Of a stretch of DNA of 64,000 nucleotides, positions 32,515 through 45,319 are shown piece after piece (position 1 is the first letter of the stretch; every line of letters starts with the position of its first letter). The stretch spans positions 17,508,526-17,572,525 of the forward strand of contig NC_060234.1 of assembly GCF_021155775.2 (NCBI RefSeq). Reading direction: 5' to 3'. The DNA comes from Neodiprion pinetum. Taxonomy: Eukaryota; Arthropoda; Insecta; Hymenoptera; Diprionidae. The translations under genes were made by a program, and so were the position numbers. The notes below the pieces were generated by a model, which saw only the letters and a list, made by a program, of their open reading frames with translations, was not told where the DNA came from and searched no databases.

Positions 32515-35195
32515 TACCGTACGTCCATGAGGAAAGTGCGTACCTTATGCGCGAATGTTAAGTAGTTTGAACTTTATTGACCGACAGCTACCGCCTGATT
32601 GAGCAGCCGACGCAATGCCAATCGCGACTGTCAGAAAACGTCCCTACGTTGTGTTGTTACGAAAAATAGTTCGTCGATTCGGAGCTGATCTGAAGTAAAA
32701 TAAATCAGACACACGTTAACCGTGTCAGCCAATTCGTTGGATTCCTTCAATGGTTAATTTATCACTGTAATCCGAAAATCATTATTAACAAAATACTTTA
32801 CCAAAACTTCGCGCTTCCCTTGCGAACTCGGAAGAGGTTATGTTCGCCGTTCGCGAATTGATGCTACACGAGTGTAAATAAACGTGACGTGAACCAAATA
32901 ATTAAAGGTGTAGACTCATTTATTGTTAACTGAAAAATTTTAAATTGAAATTACACGAGATATATCGGCTCACGGCATCGATTTTATTAAGTGAGGAAGG
33001 TGGAGGGTCATCTCTGTAACAAGTGAATTCAGTAAAAAGAAGCAGCAAATCGTACTTTTCGCTTAGAATTCGATCTGAATTCCATCAGGTAAGTGAAAAT
33101 AAGTCTGCTTTGACGCACAAATATTTTATTCGAGGCATTTTGATAAAAAACGGTGCAGAGTTACATTTTATTATTCATTGTAGCGAAACGTAGCGACAAA
33201 TTAATGTCTGATGTTGAATGCGACCAAAATAATGTTGTTGCCATCTCTTTAGGTACATGAAACAGTGATTGTTTGCTTCTCCCAGAAGACGGAGAGCTGT
33301 GGCTTGATAGTGCTTTACCTCCGAGTTCTCAACCTGACATTTGTCTTCACTCTTAAGGAAAACCACAGAAAACCTTGACAAGGTTGACTGCGCAGGATGG
33401 TTGCCACGAAAACCCTTGTTTTCCCTCGCCTCTGTGTAGTCTGCCAATATTTGCCACTGCGATTTCGTCTAGCACTTCTTAACTGTCTGACTCATACTGC
33501 TAATTTATTCCTGCGGCCAAGAGCACATAGGTGAGTATTTTTCACTTGTCCAGTGACTGTGTTCCTGTGTAGTTTAAAATCAACTAACCTCCCATTTCAG
33601 CTTTTGTCGTTGAACAGTGTCGGATAGCTACTCCGTATGCGTTTTTCAAGTTTGTTCATGGGTTCTTAAAATTTCTGAAATTTCACAAATTACCCTTTAT
33701 TGTTAAAACCAGTCGGTGAAATTTTGTTTCTGATTTTCTGCACCATGTTCATCGAAGGGATCTGAACCTCATGAGATATTTTGTACTATCATTGAAATGC
33801 CTACTACTTGTGGCAATGCTACCGTTTTCAAATATTGTACGATTGAACAGGTTCTCTACTAAACTTTTGATTCAAAGCTCTTTGACTACAAATCAAATTC
33901 CCTAACATTTTCTTTTTCCCTGATATTTTCAAGATTTACCTGCTTGCAGGTCAAGAAGACACCCCGTCAAAACAGCAATGTAGTTATCTTGTACTAAGGG
34001 AGTCTAAAAGAACAAAGTTACAATAAAAAGAGCAGTGGTTCTGGTTCTTTGAAGATGCTGAATTCAGGTATCCAAGAACAAAGGATTCCATATTATTATT
34101 AGAAGATGATTCGTTTGATGCCTTCATGCCATTATTCTTGTAAAAAGATAAAGTGCTATAAAGTGTATTTAGAGTACTGAGAAATATTAATATTGCCGAA
34201 AATGCAGTGATAATACAAAAATAAATGGCGCCGTTGAAATAAAGTCATTTGAATGTGGTATTTCTGAAGTAAGTCGAGTCTGTTCTATGGTTACTAAATT
34301 CTACTGTCGGTATTTGCGGACAATCACAAGACCAATTTCTCGTAAACTTTACAATTAGATATAATTTAAACAATTTAACTTCCCGTTTTCAAACTTCTGG
34401 CTGATTTGTAGGGTCCGACGAAGCTTGCGATGGTTCCACTGTGCAATGTACCTAAAGAGATGGCAACAACATTATTTTGGTCGAATTCAACATCAAACAA
34501 TAATCTGTCTCTACGTTTCGCTACAACGAATAATAAAATGTAACTCTCTACCGTTTTTTTATTAAAATGCCTTGAATAAAATATTTGCATATTACAGCAG
34601 ACTTATTTTCACTTACCTGATGGAATTCAGATCGAGTTCTAAGTGAAAAGTACGATTTGCTGCTTCTTTTTACTGAATTCGCTTGTTACAGAGATGGCCC
34701 TCCACCTTTCTCACTTAATGAAGTCGATGCCGTGAGCCGATGTATCTCGTGGAATTTCAATTTAAAATTTTTCAGTTGACAATGAATGAGTCTACACCTT
34801 TAATTATTTGGTTCACGTCACTTTCATTTACACTCGTGCAGCATCAATTGGCGAGCAACGAACATAACCTCTTCCGAGTTCGCAAGGTAAGTGCGAAGGT
34901 TTGGTAAAGTATTTTGTTAATAATGATTTTCGGATTACAGTGATAAATTAACCGTCGAAGTAGTCCGACGATTTGATTGACACGATTAATGTGTGCCTGA
35001 TTTATTTTACTTCAGATCAGCTCCGAATCGACGAACTGTTTTTCGTAACAACACAACTTAAGGACATTTTCTGACAGTCGCAATTGGTATTGCGTTGACT
35101 GCTCAATCAGGCGGTAACTGTCGGCCAGTAAAATTCGAACGACTTGACGCACGCACATAAGGTGCGCACTTTCTTTGTGGATACATGATATGTAA
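32515..35195. mobile_element. Inverted-repeat element of about 2.7 kb
   Basis: Arms of about 740 bp (about 32515-33257 and 34445-35195, coordinates summing to about 67706) match in inverted order with scattered substitutions and small indels. Landmarks are GATCTGAATTCCATCAGGTAAG, CGATTCGGAGCTGATCTGAAG and the TTGCCATCTCTTTAGGTACAT block. The loop of about 1.2 kb is AT-rich with no gene. Divergence of several percent marks it as much older than the 5906-12977 palindrome. Confidence 0.8.
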
Positions 35196-36040
35196 ATTGC
35201 GAGCCAGAAGTCGAAGGAGAAATCTCATTCACGGAATTCTCCCAAGTGAAAAGCGTTTGGTTTGGTTTCGCATAAATCATTGAAGTAACATATATTCTAT
35301 TATTCACACATTTCTTATGGTTGGTGGTGTCAAAATCGGATACATGTGGGAAAAATTCACCCAGTATGTTAGAGAAACTACGCAAGACAACCGGGTCTTC
35401 GATATAACTGGGTTCGTTATACCATGGAACTTCAACATGAAATGAACAGGAAATTCCGAAATATTAAGGACAAAATTCGATGTAAGCGATATGCGAGTCC
35501 GATGTATGCGGGTTTCACTGTACTGTTTTGATGAGTGAACAGTTGAATAATTTCCATGATAAAATATCTATGGCCGACCACTCGGCCAATTTTTTCAAAG
35601 TGCAATATTATTGTAACGATGTTAGCGTCGTAGAATGAACGGTTTCTTTGCGCGTAACAAAATGATCCAACAGGCATAAGTAAATCAATCGAGGAAAATT
35701 TTTTTATTGGCGATACGTGTTGCTAGATGAAAGTCAGAAGCTGGACGGATTTGTCCAACAATACTGGTTCACGCACCAACCTTATTCATTTTATAACATA
35801 TAAAGGCTCATATATGTCTGTTGTCTATAATTTCAACCTTTGTAAATTTATTTTAACCAGTTTTTAAAAAACCCACATGAAAAGTTTGATTAGAGAAGTA
35901 TTCTTAAATTAAAATCAAAATGTGGTGAAATAACTAGAACTCCCAACTATTTTATAGCATCATGTTGAGAAAACTGAACTGCATTATTTTATTTCAAAAA
36001 AAGTTGAACACGTTTGACTGCTAACTTTAGCTGCTAAAGT
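35196..36040. other. No gene recognised
   Basis: AT-rich, no motif support. Confidence 0.5.
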
Positions 36041-36394
36041 GACTATAAGACTTCCGTTTCCGGTTGGATGTGAGTGACAGGTGTGCGACAGAATGGGAAT
36101 AATAGAGGGAAAGTAAGTGGGATAGCAGGGGCGGGTAGGGAACGCTATAGAGTGGGGAAGGTGAGCGGCCGAGCAGGATGGGGGGGGGGGGGGGGCGGTA
36201 AGGGGGAATAGGAGGGCAGGTAAAGGTAGAACGGGAAGATTTGAGGGTAAGTAAAGAGAACGAGGTGACGACAAGGGGCAACGGTAGTAGAGAAAAAAAA
36301 GGGGGCGGCATCAAGGGAGTAGGAAAGGAGTTAGAGTGGAGATAGGTAAGTGACAGGCAGGTAAGGTAGGGAGTGGCAGAGAAAAGTAGCATGA

Positions 36395-37400
36395 GTGAGG
36401 CGGGCGGTCAGAAAGAAGGGGCGAAGAGCGTGGAAGAGGAGAGAAAGAAAGGTGGAACGGGTAAGGTAGCATTGCTAGGCAGGGAAAGGAGTCACAGTTC
36501 AGGCTCGGTGATAATGGTGACAGAATTATGAAAGAGAATGCTGGAGGATGTAGGTGGACAAAGGGAGAAAGAAGTAGATGAGATAGAGGAAAGGGAAAGG
36601 GTTTTTGTGAAAAGTAGGAGGGTGCAAAGGTTGCCAGAGGGCAAGGGCGGGGAGGAAGCATATAGGACCTGTTAAGGGTGATTAGGGAAGAGTTGACGAT
36701 AGGGTTAGAAGAAGTTGAAGGGCAGGTAAGGGGACTACGGGAAGAACTGAAAAAGATTAAAGGGGAAATGAATAGAAGGGAAGAGCAATGGGAAGTGGAA
36801 AGGAGGGAGATGAAAGAAGCAATAAGGGGCATAGGTAAAAGACTAGAGGCAGTAGAAAAGTGGGGCGGTGGGGAAATAAAAAAGGTAAAAGAAAGACTGA
36901 CAGAAATAGAGAGGGAGCGTATGGAATGCGCGTAGAAGTGACAGGGGGAGAGGAACGCAGGGGTGGCCAAGATAGCAATGGATAGGGTAAGAGAGGTAGA
37001 GTGGGTTTTAGAGAGGAAAGAAAGTGAGGAGCGGAAGGGGAGTATAGTAGTTAGAGAAGCCAAAATAGAGAAGGAAAAGGAAAAAGAAGGGTTACAAAAT
37101 ATTATGCAGGTAATAGGGATAGTGTTCAAGATAAAAGAGATGTGGGAGGTGGGCGCGAAAGGGGGGGGGGGGGGGGGGGAAGGGGATATGGATAGCAAGG
37201 CTAGGGAGCAGGGAGCAAGGGAGGCAGGTAATAGAAAAGAAACTTCTTTTAAGAGGGAGGGAAGAAAGAATAGAGGAGAACCTCACCTGGGCAGAAAGAA
37301 AAATGAAATGGAAATTGAGGGGGATAGCAGCGCTCGAGGAGGGAAGAGGAAACAGAGTAAGAGTAGGGTACGGGAAAATAAGGATAGAAGGGAAAATGTG
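36395..37400 (+). pseudogene. LINE ORF1-like coiled-coil protein
   Basis: Open frames rich in K, E and R. At 36678-36935 a clear heptad-like coiled coil (EEVEGQVRGLREELKKIKGE onward) is seen, followed after a stop by further charged sequence at 36963-37412. This fits an ORF1 protein of LINE type. Frames are interrupted and no RNA-binding motif is recognisable. Confidence 0.5.
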
Positions 37401-37649
37401 GAAATGGGATGAGATAGGAGAGGGGCTCAGAGATGGGTCGGGCAGGGAGCGGGGCGGAGGGGCAAAGGAGGGGATGCGAAGGAACGCGGAAAGTGATAGT
37501 GACAGGATTGTAAGCGACGAAAGGCAAGAGGGTAATATAGCGGGGCAGGCAGGGGGGAGTGGGGCAAGGCAGGCGAAGGAATGGATAGTGGGGAGGGGCG
37601 GAAGCCGAGAGCGGTGCAGAGGAAGAGGGGAAACAGGAGGGTAAGTGAA

Positions 37650-38340
37650 AAAGGGGGTGAGGGCTGGAAAGTAGGGTTTTGGAATGTAGCGGGGCTAGCG
37701 AAAAAGGACGAGGATTTCTGGAAGGGTCTTAGAGAGTGGGACGTGATATTATTAATGGAAACGTGAATAGAAAAAAAAAGATGGGAAAAGATTAGTAATA
37801 AGCTACCAGTAGGATATGAATGGGAAGTGCAGAATGCTGTGAATAGAAACAAGAAACGAAGAGCAATGGGGGGAATGCTGTCAGGAGTAAGAAAGGAATT
37901 GGTGAAAAGGGGGGGAGGGCAGGCAGAACTAAAGTTAGGGGATGGCAAGGAGAAAAATAAGTGTAGGGGGGGAAAAGTGGATAGTAATAGGGGTATACCT
38001 AAACGGGGCGATTTAAATGCCAGGACGGGGCAAGCGGGGGGAGGATGTTGAGGGGAAAGACAGGAGGAAAGTAAAAATAGGAAGTCAAAGGACAGGAAAA
38101 TAACCCCGGAAGGTAAGGTAGCTGTTGCAATTTTTAGAAGAGATGGGCTGGTCAGTAATGAATGGGGATATAGAGGAAGATGATGAGGGGGAATTTACGT
38201 TTGTGGGAGGGGCAGGAGAGACGGTCATAGATTATGCTATGGGAGGAAATGAGGCTAGGAGAAGGGTAAAAAAACTGGAGATTGAGAATAGAGTGGATTC
38301 AGATCACCACCCAGTGGTAGTGTGGATGGAGGGCACAGAG
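37650..38340 (+). pseudogene. LINE AP-type endonuclease domain
   Basis: Motifs in order: WKVGFWNVAGLAKKDEDFW and DVILLMET (37665-37764), RRAMGGMLSGVRKELV (about 37857-37905), GDLNARTGQAGGG (about 38011-38048), EFTFVGGAGETVIDYAMG (38190-38243) and SDHHPVVVW (38300-38325). These correspond to the N-terminal start, the catalytic E of MET, the DxN motif (here with one residue changed, DLNARTG) and the SDHHPV signature. Several frame breaks separate them. Confidence 0.85.
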
Positions 38341-38349
38341 TCTAGGAAA

Positions 38350-39150
38350 AGAAAGAAAAAAAGGGAAAGGGAAGTTGGTAAAAGGGTCTGGACAGAGGAG
38401 GGCAGGCAGAGGTTTAGAAGAGAGTTAACATGGGAGGGGGTAGGGAAAGCAGAAGTAGATAAGAAGATAGTGGAAAGGCTATACGAGTTTAGGCGAGCAG
38501 TAGAAGTAGGAGGTAGGGAGGGTAAAGCGAAAAAGGGTTGGCGGGATGAGAAATGTAGGCGAAAGAAAGCAGACGTTAGGCGAAATTTAAGAAATCGGAG
38601 AAAGAAGGAGGGAGAGGGAGAAAAAAATATAGAAAGGAAAGAAGGGAATATAATAGATTATGTGTGGAAAAGAAAAGGAAAGAAATTGAGAGTTTCATAA
38701 AAGAAGCAACAGAAGCAAAGACAGAAAGTAAGTTATGGGAAATAGTAAATAGGGAAAAAAAGTGAAAGAGGGTGAATGAGGCAATAGATGAGGAGGAGTG
38801 GAGGGACTGTTTCATGGGATTGTTACGGGGAGTGAAGAGGAGGCTAGTAGAAGGCGGGGGGATAGCAAGCAGAGAGGGTGACGGGGAAAAGGAGCTACAG
38901 GGGGAAGAGATGAGAAAGGCGATAGAAAAGGTGAGGGATGGAAAGGCACCGGGAGGGGATGGAATAGTTAGTGAGGTATCGAGATATGGGGGGGGGGAGG
39001 AAATGGAGCAGTGGGTGTGGAAAACATGTAATAGAGTATGGATGGGAGAGGGTTGGCCTGAAGAATGTAGGGACGGATGGATAGCGCTGATAATGCAGAA
39101 GGGGGAAGGAAAAAGAGACTACAGGGGAGTAACCCCTGAAAGGTCATATA
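38350..39150 (+). pseudogene. LINE linker and RT N-terminal part
   Basis: Basic linker to about 38700, then 38772-39150 with AIEKVRDGKAPGGDGIVSEV, NRVWMGEGWPEE and KRDYRGVTPERSYKQ. These are the RT 0/1 motifs (KAPG.DGI; W.EGWP; YRGVTL...YK). Similarity stops here. Confidence 0.8.
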
Positions 39151-39690
39151 AACAAAGTGCCAGCTTAACAATAACCATCTATACAAATGTATGACATTAG
39201 ATCATTGTTGTTATAATTAACAGTAAGGGGGTCAGAATGACAGACGGATAGTCACTTTCTTCTGAAACACCATGTAAGCAACAACTAGTAAGCTAAGCAA
39301 TGTCTAAAAATGTGAGTGTGTAATATTTGATTATCGTATGACAACCTAACAATAATAATTAATTAGAGGCATTTATGTATAATAATTTTAATTCAAAGTG
39401 TTAATTGTTAAATTTATTTCTGTGAAATTTATATATATATTATTTTTTGTTTTTTTTTTTTAATTTTTAAGAAACCTGATGATGGCAGGCGGGGTCCTGC
39501 CGAAACGTCGTAATAAAGACATCATTATAGTCGACCCGTACAGTATCGCTATCACTCAGACGTGACTATCTCGCCAACTTGTTAATTTAAACGCGATAAA
39601 CCAACTGCCTCAATAATGAAAACAACAACGGTGATAATAATAATACTTGCGACTTAGCAAATCAAAGAAAACATTGTTAATTAATATTAA
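39151..39690. other. Penelope-like terminal fragment in AT-rich DNA
   Basis: Apart from the hairpin motif at 39477-39508, nothing coding was recognised. Confidence 0.4.
39477..39508 (+). ncRNA. Hammerhead-like hairpin motif (Penelope-like end)
   Basis: CTGATGA, then a perfect six-base stem GGCAGG/CCTGCC, then GAAAC. This is the order CUGAUGA, stem II, GAAA of a hammerhead ribozyme core. The same layout appears at 47611-47645 (minus) and twice at 57.86 and 59.06 kb, beside a Penelope-like endonuclease. Hammerhead motifs are known in Penelope-like retroelements. Whether this copy can cleave is unknown. Confidence 0.5.
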
Positions 39691-41094
39691 GTACGGGCTA
39701 TTCCGCGTCAACCGGATCAGTCATCTCTCAGATATTTTTTTAATTTGGCATGTGGATTGTGTGGGACGAGTTAGATTTTTGTGCCAAAGCGCGAATCTCA
39801 TAATGCAAAATTCGATTTTTTATTAACAATAACAAATTAGACTCCCATTTTTTTCAAAAATTCATAACTTCGGCAAAAAATTAGATACAATATATTTTTT
39901 TTTTTCAAATTACGCGGAAAGCTCCATAGAATTTAAAAAAAAATACGAAATGGTAAAAACAAGTTGTTATCAATTGTTTATTTAACAATTAATTTTTCAA
40001 AGATTTTCAAAACAGTGACTGACACGATCAAAAAATTTTTTTAAAATTCTGACATGTTCCTTGAACTGTACTACAACCTGTGAATTAATTCCAGAGGGGT
40101 GTTTTTCTTCGTTTTCGAGTAAAAAATCATTAAAGGTGTCGATGCGCATGAAATTGCGGCCCGCCGAGTCTCTACGTAATGGCGGGCGGCCGGTTGCCGT
40201 CCACCGCTACACCGCGGTGGCGTCGCAGCGTTATTTTAGAGTCATTTTCACGATGTAGGACATGATTGAAGAATCTGAAAAAAATACTGTACCTTCACAA
40301 GGCCTGCTCAAAGCGATAAGTGAAGTTTCAGGAATGTGTTTTTCACCGTTTTTTTATTACAGAGATTCAAAATAACGGTTACACACCATGAGAGTGCACA
40401 TAAATGATAATAATTACATAACTTGCTACTTATTTTAAAATAAAAACACATTCTCGAAACTTCACTTATCGCTTTGAGCAGGCCTTGTGAAGGTACAGTA
40501 TTTTTTTCAGATTCTTCAATCATGTCCTACATCGTGAAAATGACTCTAAAATAACGCTGCGACGCCACCGCGGTGTAGCGGTGGACGGCAACCGGCCGCC
40601 CGCCATTACGTAGAGACTCGGCGGGCCGCAATTTCATGCGCATCGACACCTTTAATGATTTTTTACTCGAAAACGAAGAAAAACACCCCTCTGGAATTAA
40701 TTCACAGGTTGTAGTACAGTTCAAGGAACATGTCAGAATTTTAAAAAAATTTTTTGATCGTGTCAGTCACTGTTTTGAAAATCTTTGAAAAATTAATTGT
40801 TAAATAAACAATTGATAACAACTTGTTTTTACCATTTCGTATTTTTTTTTAAATTCTATGGAGCTTTCCGCGTAATTTGAAAAAAAAAAATATATTGTAT
40901 CTAATTTTTTGCCGAAGTTATGAATTTTTGAAAAAAATGGGAGTCTAATTTGTTATTGTTAATAAAAAATCGAATTTTGCATTATGAGATTCGCGCTTTG
41001 GCACAAAAATCTAACTCGTCCCACACAATCCACATGCCAAATTAAAAAAATATCTGAGAGATGACTGATCCGGTTGACGCGGAATAGCCCGTAC
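39691..41094. mobile_element. 1.4-kb hairpin element
   Basis: Arms of about 660 bases (39691-40350 and 40435-41094, coordinates summing to 80785) are near-perfect inverted copies around a loop of about 84 bases. The ends read GTACGGGCTATTCCGCGTCA. The only difference seen is an AG/GA change beside the loop. The 65-residue frame in each arm is a mirror image with no known domain. A non-autonomous foldback transposon is the likeliest identity. Confidence 0.9.
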
Positions 41095-41634
41095 ACTAAC
41101 CCGCTTCAATGTGCATTAACGCTAAGCGCCTAACTTCAAACAATATTCTGTAACCATATTATTATAACTACATGCCTTACGCTCAGACGCAATCCAGAAT
41201 TGAAACCATACTATCGCAAACATAAACTTACTATTACGACCACTTATCATCAAATATCCAACTCATGTTGCTAAACACTTCGATTTATATTCAAACTACA
41301 TTCACACTGCGACTACATACTTGTAAGCATACACCCACTATTATATCCATATATGTCGTTGACCAATTACTCGCCAATTACTATTGTCATATTTCGAATT
41401 ACGTTATTTATTCGGGTTCTCAACATATTATATTCAGATTATCAATACCGTACACTACCTATATTAAGTAAAATTGTAAAACTAATTTTAAGCACATTTA
41501 ATTTGAAATCGTGTTTCACTACTGTTATATAACATTTCCACCTTCTTGCTTTCCATATTCGGGATTATATCTAGCGATATGCTTCCTCTGATGAGGGGGG
41601 TATTACGTCTGGCGTACCACCACCCGCCTATTTT
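41095..41634. other. No gene recognised
   Basis: AT-rich, no coding support. Confidence 0.5.
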
Positions 41635-41820
41635 TCCTACTCGCTAACTCTCCCAAATTTATTACATTAATATCATAGTCTCTGTCCTTTCCTCTTATCT
41701 CTATCATCCTCACTCAGCTAATTCCATTCCCTTCCTTCTTCATTCTCACACCTTTCCTGCACCAGTACGTTTTATCTCTGAAGACACTCCTATTCTAACT
41801 CTCAATAAAATCACATCTAG
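41635..41820 (+). repeat. Dispersed repeat, copy 1 (inverted relative to copy 2)
   Basis: CT-rich sequence including ACTCGCTAACT, CTCTTATCTCTA, ATTCCCTTCCTT and GACACTCCTATTCTAACTCT. The reverse complement recurs with substitutions at 49140-49355. Possibly the 3' region of a retroelement. Confidence 0.7.
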
Positions 41821-41879
41821 ACCTCTTATACATATAGCTTTCGTACAGCACGCTTCATTCCTACCGCTATCTCAACTTC

Positions 41880-44800
41880 TTCGCAATAAACATCTAATTG
41901 ATATATTCAACAAACCCAAGGTTATGCAACCTTCATTCTAGCTTCCAGTTGTCCTTGTACGTAAATGCGAAGCCGACCCTGTTTATTTCTACCGCTCGGG
42001 AATAAACCCCCTTCACCGACATAACACCTGCAAGGAAAAAGTTTACCAAACTGATTATGGGCAGAAATGGTAAACGCCGTAACCTTTGTACCGAAGAGGT
42101 CAGGAAAAAGCAAAACAGCAGAGAAAACTCTTTATAAGCTATAGTTCAACAAAGAAATATATATAAAATTCCTTATGATATTTGAAACAGAAGTCGACGT
42201 CGACATCTGTGAGGAAATCAGAAGAAAATGTGATGCTAAGGCGAGACCAGGAACATTTGTAGAATACGATGAGTGTTGTAACCAATATTTTTGTTGAGTC
42301 GAGGGTAAAACGATAGAAACGAGATAATTGGTTACCCTACGGCGCAGTCACTAACCTGAATAATTAGATAGAAAGAGAGGTAATAAGAAAGAAAGATACG
42401 ATTGTTGGGCGCCAGACGCACATGCGTAAAAATAGGTAATTAGAGAAAAAGATAAAAGTAAAGGTAAAGGTAATAGATAAAGGTAAGGTCAGGTTCTACG
42501 ACGGTTTTGCACAGTTTGCTCAGATAGACAAGATAATGGTAGAGGGGCGGGGTCGAATCCAATAGATAAAATAAGAAACAGGTGAAGCAGGAATAGTATC
42601 AAATATATTAAGCAAGAAGCGATAAGTTTAATGACAACAAGTAGCTGAAGAGATTGAGATACAATTACGATAAATGCAATAATTAACAATATTTACAGCC
42701 AGAGAAAAGCTAAGCGAGAGATTTAACAAATAACGGAACGTTTTCCGAATAAGCGGGAAATATGCGCAAGCTCGCGGTACTATGATTCAAGGTAATGATT
42801 AACACGGTTTTATGATAAATAGGCAGAACAGAAAAAGATATACTGTACTTAAATTAAGCATTAAGCAAATAAACCATAAAATATGAGAAGCGATTATAAA
42901 CACATGCGAAATACAACAATTGTAATAGTTATCACATTACCAGAATGATCAGAAATAGGCAGACAGGGAATTATGAATTACAAGGTAAATTCAAGCAACA
43001 GGTCAAGTAGAAAATTATCATAAAATATAGGTACTAACAGATAATACGTAGTCTCTAGTTTGCGGTAAGTGCGAGAGAAAGAGAGATAATATTCGGTACG
43101 ATAAAAGGTAATTCAAGATAAGGCAAACAGTATTCAAGATAATTAATATGCAACGTACGGCAAACCAAAGAGACTACGGACAGCTACGATCAGCGATATT
43201 AGCGAAGAAAATAATGAAAAAGATGTTATGCGATACGGCACAATACTCCAATGTCAAATGAACGACGAGTGGGACCGCGCAGCGATGTAAGATCGCTCCC
43301 GCGTTACACTCACTGAGATACGATAATCAACGGTAATAGGTAAAGAGACAGATATAAACTAATCAGAGAAAATATAACGAAATAGCAATGCTCAGTAGCT
43401 AAGATAAAAATTGATCCTTTAACGGAACGCGCTGCTAGACAGCGATATTAGACATTCAAATATTCCAGAAGAGAAAGACAATAAAATAAAGCAATAGTCA
43501 CTACAATGCGTAAGTAATAGTCAACCAGTCGCGAAGTTACTTGCAATAAGACAGAGAAAGGGACAAGATAAGAGATAAGAGAGAATAAGGTACGAGCCCA
43601 GGTGGCTCAAGCAGACCAACTGCAAGATAAAGAGAGAAAGAGTACGAGCCCAATTGGCTCAAGCAGACCAACTGCAAGATAAAGAGAGAAAGAGATAAAG
43701 GCAAAGGTACGATATATTGCAAGTAATCTCGTGGCTTCACAAAATAGAAAAGGAACCTCACTTACGTAAAAGAAGATATAGCAGGTACTAGCGAATGTGG
43801 TATAATAGCGAGAACTAAATACGGTGATAGCAGTAATGGCACTAAATATGACGATAGCACGTCTTTGCGATTCAGGAACTGAATGTAGAGTGACGAGATG
43901 AGCGATGATCCTGATTTTCGTCGAGCTGCTGTCACGTGATTCTTCCTCAAATTTGCGGTATTCTAATTGGACCAGCAAGTCGCGTGGGTCTGGTCTACGG
44001 GTAGGCGGCGATAATCCCTCGCCGCTTGTTTTTCTTCTCCCTCGACGACAGGTATCGAGGTATCGGGACGTCGGATGGTGGTCAGAGATGTTTTCCCTCA
44101 GCTGTGCGGTATCGTTGGTGAGAGGGGAGGTCGTACTGCTCATGTGTTGCGATATTGAGGTGTGCGGCAATATTACGTCACCGGTCCTTTGGACTTGCGA
44201 CCGACTGTGACTCACTCCTTGCTTTACTGGTACTCCCCGTTGTAGCTATTTCGTCGGCGCTGCATCCCGGCCCTCGCTCATTGAAGCCCTCATGCCGGAA
44301 CGATCTGGTGGTGATGGCCCTCAACCCGGATCCCCACACTAGATCCACCAGATCCACGTGGTCAGCATATCATTAGCCTATTCCACGCCGCAGTCCTTCG
44401 ATAGGACGGTTCGTGAAGAGAAAACCGTCCTCTATTTGATAGACAACGACTTAGTAGATGTTAGGGTCGGTTCAGCTCCAGGCTGATAAGTATCGTCGAC
44501 GGGAGGCTTTGTTGTGTTTTTGGACGCACAGCCCTGTACGCCGCCTGACGATGCATCCGAGCGGTAGAAGCATTCATTCGTGGTTCGGCTCCTGGCCGAT
44601 AAGTCTTAAATAGTCGGATGTACTGTTTGTGCATCACGCACGACCCTGTTCGACAACTAGATAGGCATCCATCGAGGGTGGTTTCAGCGGTATTCCTTCG
44701 TCTGTAGTCGGTGGTGGTCGATGTTGAGCTGGTACGTGACCCCTGTCAGGCAGTTTCCTGGTATCTTGACGCGAAGGTCTCGCAGATGGTTCTCGTAGAG

Positions 44801-45050
44801 CGTTACAGAATTAGAAAATAGCATACAATTAGCTTAGTAAAGAGAATTCAACTTAATGATAATTAGTCGTTCATTTTTGGAGTATTGGCCTCAGACGTGC
44901 TTTCGTTATTTTTACCGATCTCTGCACCTAGGGGAATGCGATAATTAAACAAAGTGACGGGGTACGAAATACCACGTCACAGTGTATAAAAGGATATAAA
45001 GTATACTTCGCCAAAACCAGAAGGATAGACACTCGCAAGCTTGATCTTCA
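41880..45050. other. No gene identified; purine-rich, tandem repeat, one long uncertain ORF
   Basis: The + strand at 42150-43700 is A/G-rich. A minus-strand frame of 202 codons (44215-43607) has no recognisable domain and its 3' end is translation of the 57-bp tandem repeat. It could be the leader of an LTR element, but no LTR or PBS was found. GC content rises at 43900-44780. Confidence 0.35.
43593..43705. repeat. Tandem duplication, unit about 57 bp
   Basis: TACGAGCCCA(G/A)(G/T)TGGCTC followed by AAGCAGACCAACTGCAAGAT and AAAGAGAGAAAGAG is repeated back to back. Confidence 0.85.
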
Positions 45051-45285
45051 AAAATGAAAAAAGTTTGTCAAATGGTGAAGAGACCAAACAGAAAAACAGT
45101 GGGAGTTGATGGACATAAAGGATCCAGAAGGAAACCAAAGAAACGAAGAGAACACAGAAGAAGAGGGCGAAGAAAACGAAAAAAAAGAGAGTGAGGATAA
45201 ATTAGGACACGATTTGGGCTCTTCAAACTACAATGATCTCGAAGATGCAACTCAAGAAGAACCAACTCAACTCCCTCGACTAAGA

Positions 45286-45303
45286 GAGAGAGAGAGAGAG
45301 AGA
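45286..45303. repeat. Short (GA)n tract
   Basis: Nine GA units just before the Copia fragment. Confidence 0.8.
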
Positions 45304-45319
45304 TTACGCGTATCACAGA

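Larger units (their letters stand above)
36050..39150 (+). mobile_element. Purine-rich non-LTR retrotransposon, 3'-truncated
   Basis: About 3.1 kb in which the + strand is overwhelmingly A and G, with G runs at about 36180-36195 and 37158-37178. It contains coiled-coil ORF1-like sequence, an AP-type endonuclease and the start of an RT. It breaks off abruptly at about 39150 in the RT finger region, so the catalytic YxDD part is missing. Loss of the 3' side is unusual for LINEs, which normally lose the 5' side. Confidence 0.8.

Noticed and set aside
36311..37198. 295-codon minus-strand frame rich in S, P, L and F
   Set aside because: It is the complement of the purine-rich LINE. Stop codons are rare there only because of composition; no domain.
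43607..44215. 202-codon minus-strand ORF
   Set aside because: No recognisable domain; its C-terminal half is made of the 57-bp tandem repeat and low-complexity sequence. Described as uncertain only.
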